The position numbers and the translations under genes were made by a program. A stretch of 50,356 bases of DNA from a virus, in the IMG/VR virus record IMGVR_UViG_3300048823_000117, positions 1-50,356 of that record; one strand, written 5' to 3'. Of this stretch, positions 1-7,204 are shown piece after piece. The notes under the pieces were generated by a model. That model searched no databases, was not told the DNA's origin, and was given only the letters and a program-made list of their open reading frames with translations. Numbering within the stretch: position 1 is the stretch's first letter; each line of letters begins with the position of its first letter.

Positions 1-127
1 GCGAGTCGCCGAACCTTATTATTGCAACAGGCAATACGCCGATGTGGGCCCTTACAGGACGCTTTGGTATTACAAAATGGCGCGGCAGCCAATTGTACAC
101 CGACGGCCAATGCGGACCAGCCGGAAT
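1..127. repeat. Terminal direct repeat, left copy (circular contig overlap)
   Basis: These 127 bases are identical to the last 127 bases of the window (50230-50356). The open reading frame crossing the junction stays in frame (49881 and 50271 are both in the frame that matches base 42), so the repeat closes a 50,229-bp circle. The length equals a common largest assembler k-mer, which points to an assembly overlap rather than a biological terminal repeat. Confidence 0.95.
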
Positions 128-2201
128 CCAAGTAATCCCCATCCTCCACCCAGCGAGTATCCTACGTGAATGGAAAACCCGACAAGCCACCGTACAGGAC
201 CTTCGCCGTGCCAAACGGTTCGCACAATCGCGATGGCAAGTGCCCGAGTACCACTTCGACATCCGACCAAGTTACGATCGAGCTGTCGCTGTCCTCCAAT
301 GGCTCCGCTATCGACTCGACTGCGGGGAACGACTCCGACTCAGCTTCGACATTGAAACTGCATCCGGACATATCACTTGCTGTGGAGTTGCTTGGTCTTA
401 CCGCGATGCCATCTGCACCCCCTTCACCGAGCGGGGGGCTGCGTGCTGGACCGAGACGCAGGAACTCGAAATTGTGTGCTTGTGGCGGGAGTTACTCACT
501 CACCCAAACGCACAGGTCGTCGGCCAAAACATTCTGTATGACGCCCAGTATACCTGGAAGCATTGGGGCTTTGCCCCAAGGGTTGCCCAAGATACGATGA
601 TCTCCCAACACTCCATCTTCAGTGACCTGCCCAAGTCCTTAGCGTTCATCGCCAGCCTGTACTGCGACCACTACGTCTTTTGGAAGGACGAGGGTAAGCA
701 GCACAACCCTGGCGACGCTGGCGAGCAGCTCTGGTGGTACAACTGCCTCGACTGCGCCTACACCTTAGAATGCGCCGACGTCCTCGTCCAGACCGCCGAC
801 CGAATGGGCCTCATGGAGGTCCACCGTTTCCAGCAATCGATGTTCTGGCCCGTTCTTCGAGCTATGCAACTCGGCCACCGAGTCGATACCAAGACCCGTG
901 ACGAGATGATCTTCGACGTGCAGGAGGAAATCGCCAAGCGCGAAGCCTACCTCTTCACCATCCTCGGCCACCCACTTAACCCCGACTCGCCGAAGCAGAT
1001 GCACTCTCTATTCTACGACGACCTCAAGCTCCCCGTCCAAATGAGCCGAGCCGGGAAGGGCAAGAAGGCCCATCCAACCTTGGACGACGATGCGATGATG
1101 AAGCTCGCTCTGAAGGAACCGCTCATCCGCCCGCTGGTAAGCGCCATCGGCGACATCCGCACCCTCGGCAAATTCATCAGCAATTTCCTCACCCGCCGCC
1201 TCGACTCTGACGGCCGGTGGCGCTGCAGCATAAACATCGGAGGTTCCGCCAGTGGTAAATCTGCTCCTAAAACTTATCGACTGTCGACAAGCGAAAGCGC
1301 CTTCGACACCGGCGCAAATATGCAGAACATTCCCTCGGAAAAGAGTAAATCTATTGGCAAAGCAGCTGCTCGGGCGGCTTTGGCTAACGTCGGGGATCCT
1401 TATTCTCTGCCTAATATTAGGTCTATCTTTATTCCTGACCCTGGGCAGATTTACATCGAGCTTGATCTCCAGCGCGCGGACCTGTTCGTGGTCGCCTACG
1501 AGGCGAATGATACAATCCTTAAACGAGTAATGCACAGTGGCGCAGATATTCACCTGGCTAACGCCTTCAGCCTGGAAGGCAAGATCGTTCCGCCGATTGA
1601 GGAACTGGTTGAAGGCCATCCAGCGTACCTCGACCACCGGAAACCGATGAAACTGATTCGCGAATTCGCAAAGGTATGGTGTCATGGAACAAATTACGGA
1701 GGTCAACCTCGCACTATGTCTGCGAACACTGGTCGCAGTATTGCGGAATGCGAGCGAAACCAGCGGATCTGGTTCGGAGCACATCCAGGAATTCTTGAAT
1801 GGCACGAGAGAGTTAAAACTCAAGTTGCTGCCCGGCGGTTTATTGCAAATAAGCTTGGATACCGTTGGTATATCTTCGACCGTATCGACTCGATTATCCC
1901 CGAAGCGATCGCCTGGGTCCCGCAGTCAACCGTCTCGGTCGTGATTAATCGGATCTGGATGAACATCTTTGAACGGGCTCCTTGGATCCAGGTCCTAATC
2001 CAAGTCCACGACTCGCTCTGCATGCAGGTCCCTAGGGAACGACTCCTCGAAGCGCTGCCCATCATCCGGTCGGCGGCCGAGATAACCGTCCCGTATCCAG
2101 ATCCTCTGGTTATACCACATTCGCTAACTCTAAGCTCACATTCTTGGGGGTGCTCCTGTGACCGATGTAAGGACCTCACCGCGCAGCACGCCTTGACGTG
2201 A
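1..2201 (+). CDS. Uracil-DNA glycosylase / family A DNA polymerase fusion, C-terminal 3/4 (gene wraps from 49881)
   Basis: This is the downstream part of an 849-residue protein that starts at GTG 49881 and crosses the contig junction. It should copy phage DNA. Numbering on the full protein: the end of the glycosylase-like domain with an HPAS motif (about 166-169); a 3'-5' exonuclease domain with Exo I DIE (233-235), Exo II NILYD (Asp297) and Exo III YNCLD (Asp367); then the polymerase. Motif A is DLQRAD (Asp605) instead of the usual DYSQIE, so the steric-gate Glu is an Asp (610). Motif B has Arg670, Lys674, His678 and Tyr682; His sits where E. coli Pol I has Phe762. Motif C is VHDS (786-788) instead of VHDE. 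All core catalytic Asp residues are kept, so it is probably active. The stop overlaps the next start by 4 bp (GTGA). Confidence 0.93.
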   Translation, partial: ESPNLIIATGNTPMWALTGRFGITKWRGSQLYTDGQCGPAGIQVIPILHPASILREWKTRQATVQDLRRAKRFAQSRWQVPEYHFDIRPSYDRAVAVLQWLRYRLDCGERLRLSFDIETASGHITCCGVAWSYRDAICTPFTERGAACWTETQELEIVCLWRELLTHPNAQVVGQNILYDAQYTWKHWGFAPRVAQDTMISQHSIFSDLPKSLAFIASLYCDHYVFWKDEGKQHNPGDAGEQLWWYNCLDCAYTLECADVLVQTADRMGLMEVHRFQQSMFWPVLRAMQLGHRVDTKTRDEMIFDVQEEIAKREAYLFTILGHPLNPDSPKQMHSLFYDDLKLPVQMSRAGKGKKAHPTLDDDAMMKLALKEPLIRPLVSAIGDIRTLGKFISNFLTRRLDSDGRWRCSINIGGSASGKSAPKTYRLSTSESAFDTGANMQNIPSEKSKSIGKAAARAALANVGDPYSLPNIRSIFIPDPGQIYIELDLQRADLFVVAYEANDTILKRVMHSGADIHLANAFSLEGKIVPPIEELVEGHPAYLDHRKPMKLIREFAKVWCHGTNYGGQPRTMSANTGRSIAECERNQRIWFGAHPGILEWHERVKTQVAARRFIANKLGYRWYIFDRIDSIIPEAIAWVPQSTVSVVINRIWMNIFERAPWIQVLIQVHDSLCMQVPRERLLEALPIIRSAAEITVPYPDPLVIPHSLTLSSHSWGCSCDRCKDLTAQHALT

Positions 2202-3382
2202 GGCATTTCGACGACTGGATTCTGGCGTACTGCAACTACGCCGGGTTCTCGGAAGCCCCGAGATATATGCACTTCTTTACAGCCGTCAGTACCATTGCGA
2301 GTACACTAACAAGAAAGGTCTGGATTAATCAGGTCCATTTCAAGTGGTACCCAAATTTTTTCATTGTCCTGGTGGCTGAACCGGGAATCGTGTCCAAATC
2401 AACTACGATGGACATAGGAATGAAATTACTGAGGCAAGTGCCTGACATACATTTTGGCCCGTCTGTGGTTACATGGCAGGCACTAGTGAAACGATTTACC
2501 GAGGCGAAGTCGGCGTTCGAGTTCCCCCCAGGGGAGACGAAGTTCGTTATACAGTCGGCCCTTACATTAGCCGCAAGCGAGTTCGGCAATCTGGTCAACC
2601 CGACCGAACGGGAGACAATCGACCTGTATGTAGATTTGTGGGACTGCCGTACTGGTGTGCTGGAGAAGCTGACCAAGACCTCGGGTCACGACAAGGTAGA
2701 GAACCCTTACATCAACATGATTGCATGTACGACCCCTGCGTGGATTGCGGGTACTTTTCCCGACTACGTTATTGGTGGAGGCTTCGTAAGCCGGTGCCTG
2801 TTCGTCTACGCTGAGGCGAAGGAGAAGCTAGTCGCCTATCCCTCTCGCCACGCCCCGGCGGATTTCGAAGATACCGGCCGTCGGCTCATCGAGGACCTCA
2901 TCGAGATGTCCAAGCTAATCGGCCAGTACGAGCTAACCGAGGAAGCCTACCAATGGGGTGAGGAGTGGTATCATATCCTCTGGAAGGGCAAGCCGGCCGA
3001 GATGGCCGACGAACGATTTAAGACTTATCTGTCCCGGAAGCAAACTCACATCCACAAACTCGCGATCGTATTGGCAGCCAGCCAAAGCGACCACCTCCTC
3101 ATCACCGACCAGCACCTATTCGTTGCGAATAAGATGATCACCGACTTGGAACTGGAAATGCCCAAGGTCTTCGCCAAGATCGGCCGTACCGAGCAATCGG
3201 TCCAGGCAGAACGCTTCATCAAGTTCGTTGAAAAGCGAGGGCTAGTCAGCTTCGGCGAAGCCTACCAGTACGTTCACTCCGCCTTCCCCGGATTCCGCGA
3301 CTTCGAGAACATCGTGGCGGGAGCCTGTAAGGCTGGCTACATCCACTTCGACGGGGCGATGCTGAAGAGCCTGAAGAAGTAA
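2198..3382 (+). CDS. P-loop ATPase of the DUF3987-like phage replication type
   Basis: The protein has 394 residues and a GTG start overlapping the polymerase stop by 4 bp. A degenerate Walker A lies at about 60-69 (AEPGIVSKST, Ser in place of the second Gly) and a Walker B-like ASEF follows a hydrophobic strand near residue 128. Length, the opening FDDWILAYCNYAGFSEAP and the position right after the DNA polymerase fit DUF3987-like ATPases that sit in phage replication modules, where they are thought to act as helicase or primase-helicase partners. I see no zinc ribbon or TOPRIM primase domain. It could instead be an inactive NTPase because of the Walker A change. Confidence 0.7.
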   Translation: MRHFDDWILAYCNYAGFSEAPRYMHFFTAVSTIASTLTRKVWINQVHFKWYPNFFIVLVAEPGIVSKSTTMDIGMKLLRQVPDIHFGPSVVTWQALVKRFTEAKSAFEFPPGETKFVIQSALTLAASEFGNLVNPTERETIDLYVDLWDCRTGVLEKLTKTSGHDKVENPYINMIACTTPAWIAGTFPDYVIGGGFVSRCLFVYAEAKEKLVAYPSRHAPADFEDTGRRLIEDLIEMSKLIGQYELTEEAYQWGEEWYHILWKGKPAEMADERFKTYLSRKQTHIHKLAIVLAASQSDHLLITDQHLFVANKMITDLELEMPKVFAKIGRTEQSVQAERFIKFVEKRGLVSFGEAYQYVHSAFPGFRDFENIVAGACKAGYIHFDGAMLKSLKK

Positions 3383-3417
3383 ACGATACCATGTTACGTC
3401 TATTAACCCAATATCAT
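3383..3417. promoter_or_regulatory. 35-bp dyad operator, copy A
   Basis: This is an imperfect inverted repeat with half-sites of pattern AYGRTAYYNKGTYA around a 7-bp spacer. The left half is ACGATACCATGTTA and the right half, read on the other strand, is ATGATATTGGGTTA. It fills the 51-bp gap upstream of the small gene at 3434. Three other copies (16747, 33673, 39944) share the pattern and the exact spacing. Differences between arms are not compensatory, which favours a DNA site for a dimeric protein over an RNA hairpin. Confidence 0.75.
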
Positions 3418-3433
3418 TAACCCGGAGCCACTT

Positions 3434-3667
3434 ATGAACACCCTACTCGTTAAGCTAACCGAAGCCTCAACTCGGTCGGCGTTCTTCCTCGATGCAGCGA
3501 ACATCCGAATGACCACCCGATCGGCGGAGAACCCGTTGGTCACGATGATAATCACCTATACCATGACGCAAAAAGGACCCCAGGCCTACGAGGTCCTGGA
3601 GTCCCCAGAGGAAGCGGCTCGGTTGGTAAACGCCGGCCGACTCGGCAAGGACCTGCTAGTTAGCTAA
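3434..3667 (+). CDS. Small protein of unknown function, end of rightward arm
   Basis: A 77-residue protein follows a CCCGGAG ribosome-binding site 9 bases before ATG 3434. It is soluble and mixed alpha/beta by eye, with no motif that I recognise. It is the last gene of the rightward arm; its stop overlaps the stop of the convergent gene at 3664 by 4 bp. The 35-bp operator-like dyad immediately upstream suggests it has its own control. Confidence 0.7.
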   Translation: MNTLLVKLTEASTRSAFFLDAANIRMTTRSAENPLVTMIITYTMTQKGPQAYEVLESPEEAARLVNAGRLGKDLLVS

Positions 3668-3825
3668 AGCCTACCGCCTAGCAGCAACAGAATCAGCACA
3701 ACAACGATCACTACCCCGATCCCCGACGGGTACCAGCCGTACGAGTGGTGCCAGGGACCAATCCCTGGCGCCCCAATCAGGGCGAAGATCACCAGTACCA
3801 AGATAATCAAAAAGAGTGGATTCAC
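3664..3825 (-). CDS. DUF3309 small membrane protein
   Basis: A 53-residue protein starts at GTG 3825 behind an AAGGGGA site 5-8 bases upstream. It consists of a hydrophobic helix (NPLFLIILVLVIFALIG), a short polar turn with PWHHSYGWYPSG, and a second very hydrophobic helix ending GGRL. This two-helix hairpin with a WGYYPSG-like turn is the hallmark of DUF3309, a family of about 50 residues in many proteobacteria. It would sit in the inner membrane. It is the last gene of the leftward lysis block, so a role in lysis or envelope disturbance is possible but unproven. Its stop overlaps the convergent gene by 4 bp. Confidence 0.85.
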   Translation of the reverse strand: MNPLFLIILVLVIFALIGAPGIGPWHHSYGWYPSGIGVVIVVVLILLLLGGRL

Positions 3826-3835
3826 AATAGTCCCC

Positions 3836-4414
3836 TTATTTCAGCTTAACCTTAAGCCTGTGATCGACCATCCAGCCGGCCCAGGCCTTTAGCTTAACCG
3901 GCGTGAAGAAATCCGAGTGCCCCAGTACCACAGGCATGCCTGGAGTCTTGTCGCAGAAGTAGTTAGGAATCAACGGGTCCTTTCCTGTATACCCAAGGTG
4001 GCCCAGTTCACCCCAGACCGAGTCAACCAGGCCAAGCCTAGCCCCGAGCATCGCCGCTTCGGTAAGCGTATCGCCTTGGTTCGAGTAAACATCAATCCAC
4101 TTACAAGTCCCCGGTCGGATGATATTCGTCTCCAGGGCCCCGTTGATGAAGATTGCCCCTTCGGCCGGAGCGCCAAGTAACATGAGGTGGTAAGCAATCG
4201 CGCAGCCATTCGAGTGGCCGATCAAAATATCTCCTGGTTTAATATAAGGCAACAGCGTCCCGACGAGCATCGAGTTAACCACCCTCGTTTCAAGCGCCAG
4301 TTCGTACCCATACTCTGGGTACGCTACCTCGAACCCCGCCTCCAATAGATAGCCGATCAGCCCTTTTACCTGACTAGTCGGCTCTGTGTGGATCCCGTGG
4401 ATCAGATGGATCAC
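3836..4414 (-). CDS. Alpha/beta-hydrolase fold protein, lysis block
   Basis: The protein has 192 residues. An oxyanion-loop HG is at 6-7, the nucleophile elbow GHSNG is at 66-70 (Ser68), Asp115 lies in a SNQGD loop, and His166 in GHSDFF completes a plausible Ser-Asp-His triad. It is short for the fold and has no lid domain, no signal peptide and no membrane helix. It overlaps the gene upstream by 4 bp and lies downstream of the transglycosylase and holin candidates, so it may be a lipase or esterase acting on the envelope during lysis. A host-metabolite esterase is an alternative. Confidence 0.72.
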   Translation of the reverse strand: MIHLIHGIHTEPTSQVKGLIGYLLEAGFEVAYPEYGYELALETRVVNSMLVGTLLPYIKPGDILIGHSNGCAIAYHLMLLGAPAEGAIFINGALETNIIRPGTCKWIDVYSNQGDTLTEAAMLGARLGLVDSVWGELGHLGYTGKDPLIPNYFCDKTPGMPVVLGHSDFFTPVKLKAWAGWMVDHRLKVKLK

Positions 4415-4698
4415 GGTGCTGCCGGCGGCACGGTCGAACCAGGTGCCTTGCTTGCAATATACGCCTGTACCTTCGTAATAACCAGCTGCGCCAGTTGCTG
4501 TTCAACCTCAATCTCCAGGGCAATTCCTGCCCCCGGTGCTGCTGCCTGAAACTGGAGTAGGTCGGCGGCCTGCTGCAGGGTATTACCCGCATGAGCCTTC
4601 CAGTCAGTGAAGAGGGTGATAATCGGCGACCCAGCTACACTAGCCACATCCGACTCGAGTGTGGCCAGAATTAATTGGCCGACTGATTGTGTTGTCAT
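4411..4698 (-). CDS. Conserved-looking small lysis-block protein, unknown function
   Basis: A 95-residue protein is linked by 4-bp ATGA overlaps to the genes on both sides. It is largely helical and rich in Gln, Ala and Leu (for example VEQQLAQLVITKVQAYIASK), with a Pro/Ala-rich tail (GSTVPPAAP). No transmembrane helix or signal peptide is evident. I do not recognise a family; the context is the lysis cassette. Confidence 0.7.
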   Translation of the reverse strand: MTTQSVGQLILATLESDVASVAGSPIITLFTDWKAHAGNTLQQAADLLQFQAAAPGAGIALEIEVEQQLAQLVITKVQAYIASKAPGSTVPPAAP

Positions 4699-5012
4699 TT
4701 GGAAGTTTCCTTTGGTTGCGTTGGGGATAAAGGGCTCTTGTCCAGGACCGCCTGGGCCTGGTCTACATGCGTCTGCGCAACAGGAATGCCATAGTTCTTA
4801 CCCTGGTTGCGCACTTGGGCGATTATGACTCCGAGAATCCCGCCCGCCGTCCCGAGCCATTTCAAGGCTGGGTAGTCGGCGATCAGTTGGATAACAATAT
4901 CCTGCCCCGCAAGCAGGATCGTCAGCGGGTTGAAGTAAATCCACCGACAGATCATCCAGAACACATAACGTAAGCCGAATCCCTTCGGCATAACGGGGTC
5001 AGGACTGTTCAT
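4695..5012 (-). CDS. Membrane protein, holin candidate
   Basis: The protein has 105 residues, with one long hydrophobic stretch from about 14 to 44 (FGLRYVFWMICRWIYF then LTILLAGQDIVIQLI) and a second at about 52-67 (WLGTAGGILGVIIAQV), followed by a polar tail. Two membrane spans and a place directly after the endolysin gene, with 4-bp overlaps on both sides, make it the best holin candidate. No family signature is visible. Confidence 0.65.
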   Translation of the reverse strand: MNSPDPVMPKGFGLRYVFWMICRWIYFNPLTILLAGQDIVIQLIADYPALKWLGTAGGILGVIIAQVRNQGKNYGIPVAQTHVDQAQAVLDKSPLSPTQPKETSK

Positions 5013-5449
5013 ACTAATTCTCCTGGAACATCCGCGAGGATTTGCGCCACGTAGTCCTTCGTCTCGGTCGGTAGGCCAGCAATCTTATGCCTCAGGTACT
5101 TATCCTCATTCCCCGGACCGAAGTTATACGCCGCCAGGGCCTCCGACCAAGTTCCGAATCGTTCATAGAGGTGCGCGATGTACAGCCCGGCGTCCTTGAT
5201 CTGTAACGTCACCGCCGCGTCGTCAAAGGGAATCGTATGGACCGAGGGGAAGTCCTGGGGCATAAGTTGCATAATCCCCAGCGCACCCGCTGGACTCTGC
5301 CTAACCCCTTCGATAACATCCCGACGGAACGACGATTCCTCGAAGGCCATCCTGCAGAGCAAGTCGGTCGGAAGGCTGAGATCCTTCTCCACCCCTCGGA
5401 TAACCGGAATCCACTTCGGCCCGTCGTTAGCTTGTCTCCAGTCAATCAT
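5009..5449 (-). CDS. Lytic transglycosylase endolysin (SLT / goose-lysozyme-like fold)
   Basis: The 146-residue protein should cleave the MurNAc-GlcNAc bond of peptidoglycan at lysis. It carries the SLT signatures in order: catalytic Glu in AFEESSF (37-38), GALGIMQLMP (55-64) and AAYNFGPGN (106-114). There is no signal peptide, so export would need the holin candidates. The stop overlaps the downstream membrane gene and the start overlaps the upstream membrane gene (4 bp each). Confidence 0.9.
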   Translation of the reverse strand: MIDWRQANDGPKWIPVIRGVEKDLSLPTDLLCRMAFEESSFRRDVIEGVRQSPAGALGIMQLMPQDFPSVHTIPFDDAAVTLQIKDAGLYIAHLYERFGTWSEALAAYNFGPGNEDKYLRHKIAGLPTETKDYVAQILADVPGELV

Positions 5450-5700
5450 CGTAACCTCTGCCTGTTAATTCGTCGTAAGTTGTTTCGAGCCATGAGTTGC
5501 TCGAGTTCTCCGTCGAACACTAAGATGTCCTCATTTACTTTCGCAGCATCGCCGGTCAGCCTATTAATCGCCTTATCGTGAATATCGACCTTAACCTCCA
5601 ACCTCACCAGACTAATCTTAATGCCCATCCATGAGCCTATAAACCCCCCTACCAGTCCAACTGTGGGGGATACTATATAAGGTACCCAATCGGGAACCAC
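5446..5700 (-). CDS. Small membrane protein with N-terminal helix and coiled coil, lysis accessory
   Basis: The 84-residue protein starts with GTG 5700, immediately after the upstream stop. It has a hydrophobic, Gly-rich N-terminal span (about 7-27: YIVSPTVGLVGGFIGSWMGI) and then a charged heptad-like helix (KISLVRLEVKVDIHDKAINRL) and a basic C-terminus. This architecture resembles the phage lysis accessory or pinholin types with one span plus coiled coil. An inner-membrane spanin subunit is possible, but I see no separate lipoprotein partner. Confidence 0.65.
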   Translation of the reverse strand: MVPDWVPYIVSPTVGLVGGFIGSWMGIKISLVRLEVKVDIHDKAINRLTGDAAKVNEDILVFDGELEQLMARNNLRRINRQRLR

Positions 5701-6558
5701 CTACAGCCCCATACAGGTCAGTATAAAGTGGTTATCCTGAAAAGCGATCGAAACGTTGAACATAAAGAGTGAGATAATAAACGGAGGTGACGAGCCAACC
5801 TCCAGCGATTCGACGCTATTACCATTCGCCCCGCCTCCGGCACCCGAGCCTGGCGAGACAGTACAAGCTGGCGGCTGGGTGAACTGTCCTGTCAGCGGGA
5901 CGATCTGATACTGCCCCGTACCCAACCTCGTGCAAGTGAAGTTCCCCGGTTGGAACCCAGAGATCGCAATCTGCGTATCCTGTATACAACCCCCGACTCC
6001 ATCCCAGCCGCCAAAGGCGACCTTCGGCCAGGGGACGCTCGTCGCCCGAGGGAAAGTAACTGCACCGGCTTGGTTAATACACTCAACAGAGCCCAGAGCG
6101 GCAGTAAAGACTGAATAAGTCCCTGGTGCGGCGCCGTTACAGTACCCCGAGATTGTATCCCACTCGACGTTCCCTGCCTGTCCATCGACCAGCCCGTAGG
6201 AGCTCGCCGTGGCAGTCGGCGATTGATTCTTCACAATTCCTGTACCAATAGTCACTCCACCCGATGAGCCAACTATCCCTACTGGGCCTAACAGCATATT
6301 TCCGGTTAGCACCGATAGGCTTGGAGCAATCAGCTGCTGCGAAAACGCCACGTTGCCTGTAAACGTAAGGTTCTGCGCGACCAGCCAGGCGGCGATCTGC
6401 GACAAGGTCATTTTCTTCGTCGCACCCGACTGTACCACCGGGAACGGCTCAAGGCCAGTAGTCGAGGTACTAGCCGCTGGCAGCGCTGAAATTGGCGTCT
6501 GCGCTTGGGCCAGTCCACAAGCCAGCAACAATACCCCTAGGGCTAAAATGCGCTTCAT
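5701..6558 (-). CDS. Secreted tail-fibre-like protein with Sec signal peptide
   Basis: The protein has 285 residues from ATG 6558, chosen because AGGAGA lies 5-10 bases upstream; an earlier in-frame codon at 6609 would bury the signal peptide. Residues 1-20 (MKRILALGVLLLACGLAQAQ) are a textbook Sec signal with an AQA cleavage site. The mature N-terminus, TPISALPAASTSTTGLEPFPVV then TKKMTLSQIAAWLV, matches a motif common near the N-termini of phage tail-fibre-like proteins. The C-terminus is beta-rich with Gly/Ser loops. A signal peptide on a virion-like protein is odd; similar leaders occur at 25348-31964. Confidence 0.8.
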   Translation of the reverse strand: MKRILALGVLLLACGLAQAQTPISALPAASTSTTGLEPFPVVQSGATKKMTLSQIAAWLVAQNLTFTGNVAFSQQLIAPSLSVLTGNMLLGPVGIVGSSGGVTIGTGIVKNQSPTATASSYGLVDGQAGNVEWDTISGYCNGAAPGTYSVFTAALGSVECINQAGAVTFPRATSVPWPKVAFGGWDGVGGCIQDTQIAISGFQPGNFTCTRLGTGQYQIVPLTGQFTQPPACTVSPGSGAGGGANGNSVESLEVGSSPPFIISLFMFNVSIAFQDNHFILTCMGL

Positions 6559-6568
6559 AGTTGTCTCC

Positions 6569-7204
6569 TTAAGTACTAACACTTGCAGTCGCCGTCGATA
6601 CGCCACCAAGGCTATCGACGATGGTTACTTCCAGTACACCGTTGACTGGGCTAGCCAAGGCGAACAGTTGGGTACCGACTGAATTGGGGGAGAGAATCTG
6701 AATCCCTGCCCCGCCGGAAGCCCAGGTCCAGTTAATCGACGTCACAAACACACCTTGACTCGGATCCCCCGCGTCAACCGAAGCGACCCAAGGGGGTAAG
6801 ACCGCAGCCGCAAACCCCTGGAACGATCCCGCTTCAGTTACCAGGTCACTCCCTCCTTCAGTAGTTAGGAACGATCCGACTTCAGTCGTGATTGGGGTTT
6901 CGCCCATCTCGGCGAGCTGAATTACATTCGGCCTGATGACGAGGGGGAAGCCTAGATTGAGCTGCCGGAAGTTAACAATCGGGGGCTGTACCCTCGGTAC
7001 CGACATATGCTCAGGGATTCCCCGGACGAACTCTTGAGGGTGTCGGCGGTCGGCGTGCTCAGGACAGCACCACATCTTTCGGGCGAACTCGTCGTCAGTT
7101 ATGAGTTCGTTCGATTTCCTTTTCCTGCCACAGTATGCACACATGACGTTCCAGGCGCCAAGTTCAAGGAAATCGCGGCCTCCTTTTGTAAAGCCGTTAC
7201 CCAT
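6569..7204 (-). CDS. Zinc-finger plus beta-domain virion-associated protein
   Basis: The protein has 211 residues. The N-terminus carries a probable zinc site, CAYC (about 22-25) and CCPEH (46-50), then RRHPQEFVRGIPE, a combination I associate with conserved small proteins of podophage virion modules. The C-terminal half has short repeats (TTEVGSF, TTEGGS, VTEAGSF) and an Ig-like segment with ASVDAGDPSQG and ITSINWTWASGGAG-type turns. It overlaps the upstream ATP-grasp gene by 8 bp. The function is not known. Confidence 0.7.
   Translation of the reverse strand: MGNGFTKGGRDFLELGAWNVMCAYCGRKRKSNELITDDEFARKMWCCPEHADRRHPQEFVRGIPEHMSVPRVQPPIVNFRQLNLGFPLVIRPNVIQLAEMGETPITTEVGSFLTTEGGSDLVTEAGSFQGFAAAVLPPWVASVDAGDPSQGVFVTSINWTWASGGAGIQILSPNSVGTQLFALASPVNGVLEVTIVDSLGGVSTATASVST

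Noticed and set aside
1008-1823. 271-codon minus-strand frame inside the polymerase gene
   Set aside because: It lies wholly antisense to conserved polymerase motifs, has no ribosome site and no neighbours in its direction.
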